NCBI RefSeq assembly: GCF_045679555.1
Contig: NC_092087.1
Coordinates: 89,418,920-89,482,919, forward strand
Length of the DNA stretch: 64,000 nt
Reading direction: 5' to 3'
Source: Salvelinus alpinus
Taxonomy: Eukaryota; Chordata; Actinopteri; Salmoniformes; Salmonidae
The translations under genes were made by a program, and so were the position numbers. Positions 53,779-64,000 of this stretch are shown piece by piece. Below the pieces are notes generated by a model. That model was given only the letters and a program-made list of their open reading frames with translations, had not been told where the DNA came from and did no database searches. Each line of letters opens with the position of its first letter. Within the stretch, counting starts at the first letter, position 1.

Positions 53779-56700
53779 TCACCGAGCACTGCTGCCGGAC
53801 GTAGAGCTGGAGCCTGAGCAGGAGCCAGTGGAGCCTCGGTCCTCATAGATCGAGATCTCTATCTGGACAAGATGGGGTTAAAGGAAGGAACACACCCCGA
53901 TAGGGAGGGGCTGGGGCTATAGCGAGGGGCAGGGTCTATAGCAAGGGGCTGGGTCTATAGGGAGGGTCTGGGTCTATAGCGAGGGGCTGGGTCTATAGCA
54001 AGGGGCTGGGTCTATAGGGAGGGTCTGGGTCTATAGGGAGGGTCTGGGTCTATAGGGAGGGTCTGGGTCTATAGGGAGGGGCTGGGTCTATAGCGAGGGT
54101 CTGGGTCTATAGCGAGGGTCTGGGTCTATAGGGAGGGGCTGGGTCTATAAGGAGGGTCTGGGTCTATAAGGAGGGTCTGGGTCTATCCAATACACACACA
54201 CTGTACAAGATCCTTATTCTTGGGAGCCCACGTGTTGACTCTTCATCTCTCTCGCTCCATCTCTTTCTCCCTCGCTTTAAATCTCCATACATGTGTACAT
54301 CTCTCTGCCTTTTTCTTAATTTGTCTTTGTTTTTCTTCATCTGTCTCTCTCTCTCACATACACACAGAGCAGCTGTAGTAGCTGTAAGGATACGACCCTC
54401 ATGCCCCTCTCGATGGGGTCAGTGATGAGTAGACCTCGGGGGGCATAGATCTTCTCATTCTGCTCCTGGATGTACCCGCCTATCTTCTTCAACACCTGGG
54501 GGAGATTGAGAAGGAGGGGGGAGGAAAGGGGGAGAGGGAGAGCGAACAGAAAGAGGCGGAGAGGAAGAAATAACAAAAGAAGGGGACAGTATGACAGAAA
54601 GTAAGGAACATACACTACCGTTCAAAAGTTTGGGGTCACTTAGAAATGTCCTTGTTTTTGAAAGAAAAGCAAACAAATTTGTCCATTAAAATAACATCAA
54701 CTTGATCAGAAATACAGTGTAGACATTGTTAATGTTGTAAATGACTATTGTAGCTGGAAACGGCTGATTTTTAATGGAATATCTACAGAGGCGTACAGAG
54801 GCCCATTATCAGCAACCATCACTCCTGTGTTCCAATGGCACGTTATGTTAGCTAATCCAAGTTGATCATTTTAAAAGGCTAATTGATCATTAGAAAACCC
54901 TTTTGCAATTATGTTAGCACAGTTGAAAATGGTTCTGATTTAAAGAAGCAATAAAACTGGCCTTCTTTAGACTAGTTGAGTATCTGGAGCATCAGCATTT
55001 GTGGGTTCAATTACAGGCTCAAAATGGGCAGAAACAAAGAACTTTCTTCTGAAACTTGTCAGTCTATTCTTGTTCTGAGCAATTAAGGCTATTCCATGCG
55101 AGAAATTGCCAAGAAACTGAAGATCTCGTACAACACTGTGTACTACTCCCTTCACAGAACAGCGCAAACTGGCTCTAACCAGAATAGAAAGCGTGGGTGC
55201 ACAACTGAGCAAGAGGACAGTACAGTCGTGGCCAAAAGTTTTGAGAATGGCACAAATATTCATTTTCACAAAGTCTGCTGCCTCAGTTTGTATGATGGCA
55301 ATTTGCATATACTCCAGAATGTTATGAAGAGTGATCAGATGAATTGCAAAGTCCCTCTTTGCCATGCAAATGAACTGAATCCCCCCAAAAAACATTTCCA
55401 CTGCATTTCAGCCCTGCCACAAAAGGACCAGTTGACATCATGTCAGTGATTATCTCGTTAACACAGGTGTGAGTGTTGACGAGGACAAGGCTGGAGATCA
55501 CTCTGTCATGCTGATTGAGTTCGAATAACAGACTGGAAGCTTCAAAAGGAGGGTGGTGCTTGGAACCATTGTTCTTCCTCTGTCAGCCATGGTTACCTGC
55601 AAGGAAACATGTGCCGTCATCATTGCTTTGCACAAAAAGGGCTTCACAGGCAAGGATAGTGCTGCCAGTAAGATTGCATCTAAATCAATAATTTATCGGA
55701 TCATCAAGAACTTCAAGGAGAGCGGTTCAATTGTTGTGAAGAAGGCTTCAGGGCGCCCAAGAAAGTCTAGCAAGCGCCAGCACCGTCTCCTAAAGTTGAT
55801 TCAGCTGCGGGATCGGGGCACCACCAGTACAGAGCTTGCACAGGAATTGCAGCAGGCAGGTGTGAGTGCATCTGCACGCACAGTGAGGTACAGACTTTTG
55901 GAGGATGGCCTGGTGTCAAGAAGGGCAGCAAAGAAGCCACTTCTCTCCAGGAAAAACATCAGGGACAGACTGATATTCTGCAAAAGGTACAGGGATTGGA
56001 CTGCTGAGGACTGAGGTAAAGTAATTTTCTCTGATGAATCCCCTGTCCGATTGTTTGGGGCATGCGGAAAAAAGCTTGTCCGGAGAAGACAAGGTGAGCG
56101 CTACTGTGTCATGCCAACAGTAAAGCATTCTGAGACCATTCATGTGTGGGGTTGCTTCTCAGCCAAGGGAGTGGGCTGACTCACAATTTTGCCTAAGAAC
56201 ACAGCGATGAATAAAGAATGGTACCAACACATCCTCTGAGAGCAACTTCTCCCAACCATCCAGGAACAGTTTGGAACAGTTTGGTGACGAACAATGCCTT
56301 TTCCAGCATGATGGAGCACCTTGCCATAACTAAGTGGCTCGGGGAACAAACATCGATATTTTGGGTCCAGGGCCAGGAAACTCCCCAGACCTTAATCCCA
56401 TTGAGAACGTGTGGTCAATCCTCAAGAGGCAGGTGGATAAACAAATTCCCACAAATTCTGACAAACTCCAAGCATTGATTATGCAAGAATGGGCTGCCAT
56501 CAGTCAGGATGTGGCCCAGAAGTTAATTGACAGCATGCCAGGGCGGATTGCAGAGGTCTTGAAAAAGAAGGGTCAACACTGCAAATATTGACTCTTTGCA
56601 TCAACTTCATGTAATTGTCAATAAATGCCTTTGACACGTATGAAATGCTTGTAATTATACTTCAGTATTCCATAGTAACATCTGACAAAAATAACTAAAG

Positions 56701-59507
56701 ACACTGAGGCAGCAGACTGTGAAAATTAATATTTGTCATTCTCAAAACCTTTGGCCACGACTGTACATTAGTGTCTAGTTTGAGAAACAGACACCTCACA
56801 AGTCCTCTACTGGCAGCTTCATTAAATAGTACCCGCAAAACACCAGTCTCAACGTCAACAGTGAAGAGGCGACTCCGGGATGCTGGCCTTCTAGGCAGAG
56901 TTCCTCTGTCCAGTGTCTGTGTTCTTTTGCCCATCTTAATCTTTTATTTTTATTGGCCAATCTGAGATATGGCTTTTTCTTTGCAAATCTGCCTAGAAGG
57001 CCAGATGTCACCTCTTCACTGTTGACGTTGAGACTGGTGTTTTGGGCCTCAGGTTCTACTATGTGGTTCTACTGTGGTTGTAATGTGTTTCTATTGTGTG
57101 GTGTTCTACTGTGGTGTTCTAGTGTGGTGTTCTACTGTAGTGTTCTACTGTGGTGTTCTAGTGTGGTGGTTCTACTGTGGTCGTAATGTTTCTACTATGT
57201 GGTTCTACTGTGGTTGTAATGTGTTTCTATTGTGTGGTGTTCTACTGTGGTGTTCTAGTGTGGTGTTCTACTGTAGTGTTCTACTGTGGTGTTCTAGTGT
57301 GGTGGTTCTACTGTGGTCGTAATGTTTCTACTATGTGGTTCTACTGTGGTGGTTCTACTGTGGTTGTTTCTATTGTGTGGTGTTCAAGTGGTTCTAATGT
57401 GGTGGTTCTACTGTGTTCTTACTGAAGTTCTACTGTGTTTATATTGTGGTGGTTTAGCCCGGTCTCACCTTCTCATAGCGTGTCTCCATACAGAGGAAGA
57501 TGAGGTAGGCTGTAGCGCAGGCCAGACATCCCTCCAGGTAGGACTGGCCTCCCATCTTCTCTGCCTCCGCATAGTAGATATTCAACCTCTTCACTGTGTC
57601 CTCAAACAACGGCCGCTCAATCTGACAGAGAGCCACTCAGTTAGCTGTCTTTTCAGCCATTAGTGTGTGTGTGTGTGTGTGTTAGACTACCCACCCTGCT
57701 CTCCAGCTCAGAAGGGAACTTGGTCTGGAAGCGGCAGGTGGTCCCTTCACTGTAGTCTCTCTGCAGGAACACCTTGTTGGCCAGAGATGCACTGTGCCTC
57801 AACTCTTGGAGGTTATGGAACTACAGGACACAAACACACATGCGAGCGTGTGCGCACACACACCCACCCACCCATATTTGGGGGGAGAGAGAGGAGAGAG
57901 AGAAAGGAGTGTGAGGAAGAGAGGGGGAGCGAGAGAGAGATTGTGGATAGAATTCTAATATGGATTAACTTTCTGGTTCTGAGGAAGCAGTGTGTATGAC
58001 TCACCATGAGAATAAAACTAAACTGCTCATTCGCTCTCTCACACACACATACTCTCTGTTCAAGAGGTAATGTATACAAACAGTGGCTGATGTAGTCTTT
58101 AGAGGTATACGATGATAGAGGAGAGGTGTTCAATCAAAGTCTGTCTGGCGGTCCGTTGGATCACGGCCCAGACACAGACACAGTATCTCTCCTCTCTCTC
58201 TAACTGGTCTTCTCTCTCTGTAGCTCTCGTTTTCTCCTCTCCTTTCCCCTCTCTCTTCTCTCCCTTCCCCTCTCTCTCTCTCTCCTTTCCCCTCTCTCTT
58301 CTCTCCCTTCCCCTCTCTCCTTTCTTCTCTCCCTACCCCTCTCTTCTCTCTCTCTCTCCCTTCCTTCCCCTCCTCTCTCTGTATCTCTTTGTCTCCCTCT
58401 CTCTCTCTCTCTCCTGACCATGCACTCTGCTACAGCAGCCGGATCATGGAAACGAGCCAAGAGAAGAAGGCCCAACATCACAGAACAGCTCACAACAAAT
58501 CAATCTCTGTAAGAACCGGGTTAGAAGGCTCAATAGGCCAACGATGGCACCAAATGGTCGTTTCCCCCCCATAAAGAAGCTTGATGTCCCTAGTTGTGGA
58601 CTTAGGTGTGGGGGAGGTGTGTAGGCCAGTCTAGTTTCTTGCTTTGGGAAACTAGTTTAGGCTATTATGGTTCGTCAAGCTTATTTCCCCAATGTGTCGC
58701 TGAATGAAAGGCAGTTGGACCGAATAACGGAAATGAAAAGATCCGTGTAAACGCGGAGATTTTCCCTCCTTGACCTCAATGGGTTGCTGTCCACGGTGCT
58801 GATATCCCTTTAGTAGGTTTCAGCACTAGCACGGGCCAGCCTGCCTATACCGGATTAACGGCGGAACACTAGAGACAAAAAAAGAAGAGCTCTGCTTTCA
58901 CCAAAACAGCTTAACGGCACGAGGATTGCTTGTTTATCCCTGTTCTCGTGCACAAGTTGTAGCATAGGCTACACAGCCTGCCTTGGAAACGCTGTTTGTG
59001 CTACAAAGAGAATTCCTCTAACGAACCTCTATTCAGGCACGTAGCCTTCCTACGCCTTTAATATGGCAATATAATGATATAGGGATTATATGATATTCAC
59101 ATACCATGTCGGTCAGGGTGACCGAAGAAGTGTTAAAATTGACAAGGCTTCCATTTATAATCAAAGCAGACGATTTATTTGCCAAAATGAACCTGCCTGC
59201 CTGACCCGTTTAGGCAAATGTTATATTCGAAATTAACTTTTTATACATAAACAACTGTCGTGTTGATTTCTATCGTTGCTGGGTAACAGAGATTGAAATG
59301 ATTGTATGCTACACAATCCTTTCTATCACAGGGCTAACCTTGCTGTTACTGACAAAGCCATTCAAACGGTTCAGAATATAGGTTACAACCCTCTCCACAA
59401 GGCTACCTGCTCATATGAAAGACAATATAACCATATGCCCATAGAGGTAAAGGCATAGGCTAGCGAAGAGGATAGATTGTTCTATTCATTCTCACCTCTG
59501 TCGCCAT
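53779..59507 (-). CDS. golga7b: golgin A7 family member B (GOLGA7B), complete
   Basis: Coding exons on the minus strand: 59507-59496 (MATE), 57820-57695, 57621-57469, 54495-54394 and 53862-53779 (TGA 53781-53779). Phases are all zero and total 477 bp, or 158 residues. The sequence carries family marks [87 protein letters not shown] and IEISIYEDR. It ends in a short Ser/Gly-rich tail, which fits GOLGA7B better than GOLGA7. The family is palmitoylated on clustered cysteines and acts with zDHHC palmitoyltransferases (DHHC9 with GOLGA7, DHHC5 with GOLGA7B) at Golgi or plasma membrane. The CLACATAY cysteines are present. It is convergent with crtac1. Intron 3 carries nested Tc1 elements. Confidence 0.94.
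53888..54188. repeat. 19/20-bp G-rich minisatellite in golga7b intron 4
   Basis: About 15 units of GGGTCTATAGGGAGGGTCTG and near variants (AGCGAGG, AGCAAGG, AAGGAGG), starting about 25 bp from the exon-5 acceptor. On the sense strand it is CT-rich. Confidence 0.92.
54613..57042. mobile_element. fold-back Tc1-like element, split by a second Tc1
   Basis: Starts after TA with CACTACCGTTCAAAAGTTTG and carries the transposase N-terminus ([20 protein letters not shown] at 55096-55160, then [20 protein letters not shown] after 56771). At 56838-56898 and 56989-57042 there are inverted copies of one segment. The loop between encodes [20 protein letters not shown] on the opposite strand. The element thus turns back on itself, and its second arm is cut short before the distal TIR. 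The nested element is 55223-56763. It lies in golga7b intron 3. Confidence 0.85.
55223..56763 (+). mobile_element. Tc1-like element nested in the previous one
   Basis: Begins CAGTCGTGGCCAAAAGTTTT and ends with the inverted AAAACCTTTGGCCACGACTG, with TA on each side. Transposase starts at ATG 55589 ([19 protein letters not shown]). It includes [15 protein letters not shown] and [17 protein letters not shown] around 56030, and [14 protein letters not shown], and ends [14 protein letters not shown] at 56591. The frame has at least two breaks (a stop after RDWTAED at 56014, and shifts near 56280-56340). A same-family copy lies at 59714-61275. Confidence 0.92.
57050..57460. repeat. compound TGTGGTTCTAC array with a 103-bp higher-order repeat
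   Basis: Short units TACTGTGGTGTTC, GTGTGGTGTTC and TACTATGTGGTTC are organised in a 103-bp block present at least twice (57074 and 57177 onward). The array starts a few bases after the truncated Tc1 arm and ends 9 bp before the golga7b exon-3 donor. Confidence 0.9.
58205..58413. repeat. C/T-rich microsatellite
   Basis: TCTCTCC, CCCTTCCCC and CTCTCT runs in golga7b intron 1. GA-type tracts on the same scale occur at 57880-57940. Confidence 0.9.
58414..59495. other. golga7b intron 1, no further gene seen
   Basis: Unique-looking, moderately AT-rich DNA. None of the small frames has a recognisable motif. Confidence 0.6.
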
Positions 59508-59700
59508 GTTTCCATCTGACGGCGTAAGGCTACTAGGACGAGTCCCGGAGCTCAAAGCGCTTTACTGGGACACGGGGACGGGTTGGAGGGCGGGAGGAAG
59601 AGACGGAGGGGGAGGATGTGAGGGGGGGTAGGGTGGGGCAGAGTGCGGCGGGGGTTGGGAGGACCTCACACGAGGGGGTAGGGCGCGGGGCGTGGTCTAT
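59508..59700 (-). promoter_or_regulatory. golga7b: GC-rich promoter / 5' UTR of golga7b
   Basis: Immediately upstream of the ATG is a ~190-bp G/C-rich block with several CpG, GAGGGCGGGAGG and GGGCGCGGGGCGTGG, which are Sp1/KLF-type words. It has no TATA box. The block stops where a Tc1 copy begins at about 59714. The transcription start itself is not visible. Confidence 0.6.
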
Positions 59701-59713
59701 ATATTATCGCGTA

Positions 59714-61275
59714 GTCGTGGCCAAAAGTTTTGAAAATGACACAAATATTAATTTCCACAAAGTTTGCTGCTTCAGTGTCTAGATATTTTTGTCAGATGTT
59801 ACTTTGGAATACTGAAGTATAATTACAAGCATTTCATAAGTGTCAAAGGCTTTTTATTGACAATTACATGACGTTGATGCAAAGAGTCAATATTTGCAGT
59901 GTTGACCCCTTTTCAAGACCTCTGCAATCCGCCCTGGCAGGCTGTCAATTAACTTCTGGGCCACATCCTGACTGATGGCAGCCCATTCTTGCATAATCAA
60001 TGCTTGGAGTTTGTCAGAATTTGTGGGTTTTTGTTTGTCCACCCGCCTCTTGAGGATTGACCACAAGTTCTCAATGGGATTAAGGTCTGGGGAGTTTCCT
60101 GGCCATGGACCCAAAATATATATGTTTTGTTCCCCGAGCCACTTAGTTATCACTTTTGCCTTATGGCAAGGTGCTCCATCATGCTGGAAAAGGCATTGTT
60201 CGTCACCAAACTGTTCCTGGATGGTTGGGAGAAGTTGCTCTCGGAGGATGTGCTGGTGCCATTCTTTATTCATGGCTGTGTTCTTAGGCAAAATTGTGAG
60301 CCCACTCCCTTGGCTCCCTTGGCTGAGAAGCAACCCCAGACACGAATGGTCTCAGGATGCTTTACTATTGGCATGACACAGGACTGATGGTAGCGCTCAC
60401 CTTGTCTTCTCCGGACAAGCTTTTTTCCGGATGCCCCAAACAATCAGAAAGGGGATTCATCAGAGAAAATGACTTTACCCCAGTCCTCAGCAGTCCAATC
60501 CCTGTACCTTTTGGAGAATATCAGTCTGTCCCTGATGTTTTTCCTGGAGAGAAGTGGCTTCTTTGCTGCCCTTCTTGACACCAGGCCATCCTCCAAAAAT
60601 CTTCACCTCACTGTGCGTGCAGATGCACTCACACCTGCCTGCTGCCATTCCTGAGCAAGCTCTGTACTGGTGGTGCCCCGATCCCGCAGCTGAATCAACT
60701 TTAGGAGACGGTCCTGGCGCTTGCTGGACTTTCTTGGGCACCCTGAAACCTTCTTCACAACAATTGAACCGCTCTCCTTGAAGTGCCTGATGATCCGATA
60801 TATGGTTGACTTAGGTGCAATCTTACTGGCAGCAATAACCTTGCCTGTGAAGCCATTTTTGTGCAAAGTAATGACGGCACATGTTTCCTTGCAGGTAACC
60901 ATGGTTGACAGAGGAAGAACAATGATTCCAAGCACCACCCTCCTTTTGAAGCTTCCAGTCTGTTATTCGAACTCAATCAGCATGACAGAGTGATCTCCAG
61001 CCTTGTCCTCGTCAACACTCACAGCTGTGTTAACGAGAGAATCACTGACATGTCAGCTGGTCCTTTTGTGGCAGGGCTGAAATGCAGTGGAAATGTTTTT
61101 GGGGGAGATTCAGTTCATTTGCATGACAAAGAGGGACTTTGCAATGAATTGCAATTCATCTGATCACTCTTCATAACATTCTGGAGTATATGCAAATTGC
61201 CATCATACAAACTGAGGCAGCAGACTTTGTGAAAATTAATATTTATGTCATTCTCAAAACTTTTGGCCACGACTG
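59714..61275 (-). mobile_element. Tc1-like element, same family as 55223-56763, opposite orientation
   Basis: Left end GTCGTGGCCAAAAGTTTT (first two bases of the TIR missing) and right end AAAACTTTTGGCCACGACTG followed by TA. Transposase on the minus strand from ATG 60902 ([18 protein letters not shown]) to the stop before 59887. It has [19 protein letters not shown] and [19 protein letters not shown] in one open stretch. The N-terminal and C-terminal parts are in different frames, with about three breaks. It begins only about 200 bp upstream of the golga7b ATG. Confidence 0.9.
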
Positions 61276-61439
61276 TACATTCCTTTCCTTGTTTCCTTTC
61301 CTTCTGGTAATACAAACTGATTTGAGGAGATAGGAAAGGTGGGAACAATATGGAGGAAGACAGGTTAAAGTAAGGAAGACAACAAAGTAAGGAAAGGAAA
61401 CAAGGAAAGTAAGGAAGCTACTTCAGACTATTGAGATTC

Positions 61440-62085
61440 ACCCTGGGTTGTGAGGAGGGGATTGGAAAGGAACCTGGAGCCTTCTGGCATGTGGTGGATT
61501 TGGGTTGTGAGGATTGGAGAGGAACCTGGAGCCTTCTGGCATGTGGTGGATTTGGGTTGTGAGGAGAGGAACCTGGAGCCTTCTGGCATGTAGATCTGGG
61601 TTGTGAGGAGGGGATTGGAAAGGAACCTGGAGCCTTCTGGCATGTAGATCTGGGTTGTGAGGAGAGGAACCTGGAGCCTTCTGGCATGTAGATCTGGGTT
61701 GTGAGGAGAGGAACCTGGAGCCTTCTGGCATGTGGTGGATTTGGGTTGTGAGGAGAGGAACCTGGAGCCTTCTGGCATGTGGTGGATTTGGGTTGTGAGG
61801 AGAGGAACCTGGAGCCTTCTGGCATGTGGTGGATTTGGGTTGTGAGGAGAGGAACCTGGAGCCTTCTGGCATGTGGTGGATTTGGGTTGTGAGGAGAGGA
61901 ACCTGGAGCCTTCTGGCATGTGGTGGATTTGGGTTGTGAGGAGAGGAACCTGGAGCCTTCTGGCATGTGGTGGATTTGGGTTGTGAGGATTGGAGAGGAA
62001 CCTGGAGCCTTCTGGCATGTGGTGGATTTGGGTTGTGAGGAGAGGAACCTGGAGCCTTCTGGCATGTGGTGGATCTGGGTTGAGT
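61440..62085. repeat. ~47-bp minisatellite, about 13-14 units
   Basis: Units contain GGAACCTGGAGCCTTCTGGC and ATGTGGTGGATTTGGGTTGT, with a shorter ATGTAGATCTGGG variant and a longer GATTGGA variant. All three minus frames are open, giving Pro/Ser-rich frames that I reject. Confidence 0.93.
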
Positions 62086-62415
62086 AGTGACCATGGAGAT
62101 GCCCAAAAGCCTGTTTTAGCATGGGCAGCGCCATTGAGGACCATTCTGAAGTAGTCAACTGGGTGTGACTTCCTATGGGTTAAGGAAGGATCACGAGTCC
62201 ATCCAGGTCACCACGAGGGATCAGCTGATGAATTATACTCCTGAGCAAGCAATCCATAACTGCAGGTGGCAGTAAATCACCAACCTTGGCTTATTACCTG
62301 TTCAAACAACACAATGCAAGTGGCAGTGTGCACCCTTTCAGTTTGTTTACCAACTCATAGAAGTAGTAGATGAAGAATGGACTACTTCAAAATGGAGATG
62401 ACCTCTATGGCGCTG
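62086..62415. mobile_element. inverted-repeat element (MITE-like)
   Basis: AGCATGGGCAGCGCCATTGA and TTCTGAAGTAGTCAA near 62115-62158 recur inverted as TGGACTACTTCAAAATGGAG and CTCTATGGCGCTGC near 62378-62416. A related half copy ends near 48090 (GCATGGGCAGTGCC). Confidence 0.6.
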
Positions 62416-64000
62416 CTTAGCTCTCACAGACGCCATAATGGGACAGATACAAGCCAACAGATGCACCAAACCTGCAGGGCACGCTCTCTTTTTAAATGTT
62501 TTATTTTTTTTAAACAGAGCTCTCTACAACTAGGCTCAAAAAAGGCAGGAAAAATATGCCATAAGTTAATTTCAAACATTCAAAATCACATTTGTTTATT
62601 GAAGCAATGAAGAGTAAACAAAATCCTCCATTCTGTCAAGATAATCAATCAAATGAATGAATCAATAAATTGGATAAATATAAACTTTCAGTGGATTGAA
62701 TATAGGTGATCACAATGGTAAAAGTGTAACATGTACATTCTTGTGTGTCAATCTAAAACCTGTGCTGTGTTCAAATACCCATACCAACATCCTGTATACT
62801 ACATACTTAATGAGTACATACTACATACTATTAGTTTGTTTTAGAATACTGTAACTACATACTATTAGTTCATTTTAGAATACTGTAAATGAAGGGTATC
62901 CTTTCAGTTGAGTACTAGCACTTCGCCTGTCTACCAGAAATTGATGCTGTTGCTATGCAACCTCTTGCTAGTTTGTTAGCATAACAAATGATTTGCTAGA
63001 CATTTTAAGATTTCGGCTGTGTCCGTAAATTCAATATGGGGTGCGTTTGTAAATTCACCCATGGAGTGCAAGAGAGCGTTCAGAATGCGCTCTGGGCGTT
63101 CGTAAATCCAGAGCGTTGTCAGATTGTTCGTTCGTAAATTCAGAGAGTTTCGGTCTCGGGGCCCAGACTAGACGCTCTGGCCAAGGAGTAGGGTTGATCC
63201 GAGCGTTCTGTCCTCACAATGGCAGTCAAGCTCCCAAGCTAACTGGCTAGCTACCTCCATTCACAAATAAGAAACCCTCACTCTGACCATTTTACTTGCC
63301 CTAGCAGAGCTGGTTAGGCAGTCAAGCACCCAAGCTAACTGGCTAGCTACCTCCATTCACAAATGAGAAACCCTCACTCTGACCATTTTACTTGCCCTAG
63401 CAGAGCTGGTTAGGCTGTTTTCATTTGTTGCAGAGTGTTGGTGACTAACTGTGCTGCAGGCAACAATTTAATTACGTTTTTCTTTTTTTGCCAACGCTTA
63501 CTGACACCGGCCATATTCAACGCGTTTTATTCAGTTATTCTGTGCACTGGCACACAGATGAGAGATGCTCTGAAATCAGAGTAGATAGCCAGAATTAACA
63601 ATGTCCATTGAGAACGCACAACGACTCTACCACTTAGCTAAGAATGATGTGAATAATCAAGTCAATAAACATTGGGTAGTTAGATAGTTAATATACTGCC
63701 TGGCAAGTTCAATGTATTAGTAGCCAACTAACGTTAGGTAGCTAGCTAACAGAACGGTACATACTGCTGCGGTTCGTAAGGACAGCGTAGCTAATAAATT
63801 GTCAGCCAACATAACGTTTAACTTATTTGAAAAGTCATTACTTTATTACATTGCTCAACATTTTCTTAAAGCAATTCATTTGTATCTGCTCTCGTCAACC
63901 ATTTTCCTCAAATCTGAAAACGTTGGTGAAGCCACAGCCATTTTCTGAAGAATTGCATTATGGTTCCTAAAAGCACAGAAATAGTGTCCACAGCTTGTAT
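62416..64000. other. intergenic DNA with a 96-bp direct repeat, no gene seen
   Basis: 63221-63316 and 63317-63412 are two near-identical 96-bp copies containing AAGCTAACTGGCTAGCTACC. 63050-63180 has GAGCGTTC-type words of a dispersed repeat. 62810-62890 has a short ACATACTATTAGTT direct repeat. No coding similarity recognised. Confidence 0.6.

Noticed and set aside
54337-54393. Extension of golga7b exon 4 into [13 protein letters not shown]
   Set aside because: A donor at 54393 joins exon 4 to an exon encoding IEISIYEDR, the conserved family ending; the read-through is intron.
61418-62158. Pro/Ser-rich 222-246-codon minus frames
   Set aside because: Translations of the 47-bp minisatellite in three frames; periodic, with no domain.

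Overview
The window looks like a teleost, most probably salmonid, chromosome segment. The evidence is four spliced vertebrate genes, several Tc1/mariner copies, hairpin MITEs and hAT-like MITEs of the kind that fill salmonid genomes, and an extreme density of micro- and minisatellites. The species call is inference. The gene order is loxl4 (+, 3' part only), r3hcc1l (-), crtac1 (+), golga7b (-). As I recall it, human 10q24.2 carries the same four neighbours in the same relative orientation (GOLGA7B, CRTAC1, R3HCC1L, LOXL4), so this is a conserved microsynteny block. The genes alternate in direction: loxl4/r3hcc1l and crtac1/golga7b converge, while r3hcc1l/crtac1 are head to head across about 1.5 kb.

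Layout. 1-11750: last four exons of a lysyl-oxidase-like gene, with introns filled by a ~140-unit 28-bp array, a 19-bp array, a GA/GACA satellite carrying a 5'-truncated LINE, and smaller arrays. 11799-22903 and 23004-34090: the same ~11.1 kb twice, on either side of a 100-base N gap. This is almost certainly an unmerged contig overlap. It holds the loxl4 3' flank, the last r3hcc1l exon, a solo LTR inside a 44/48-bp minisatellite, and many MITEs. 34091-41937: rest of r3hcc1l, with a Tc1 copy and several arrays in its introns. 42000-43377: promoter region. 43423-51651: complete crtac1 in 14 coding exons. 53779-59507: complete golga7b in 5 coding exons, with nested Tc1 elements in intron 3. 59508-64000: GC-rich golga7b promoter, another Tc1 copy, a 47-bp array and repeat-rich intergenic DNA.

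The most interesting pattern is that several arrays touch exon edges and appear to be seeded by them. In loxl4 the 28-bp unit is the exon end plus its 5' splice site, repeated about 140 times, and a decayed copy of the exon end caps the far side. In crtac1 a decayed copy of the exon-2 acceptor edge sits on the far side of a ~60-unit array that ends at the true acceptor. In golga7b the 3'-UTR array unit resembles the stop-codon end of the last exon. Long (TG)n tracts also abut splice acceptors in r3hcc1l and crtac1. No host gene outside these four was recognised.
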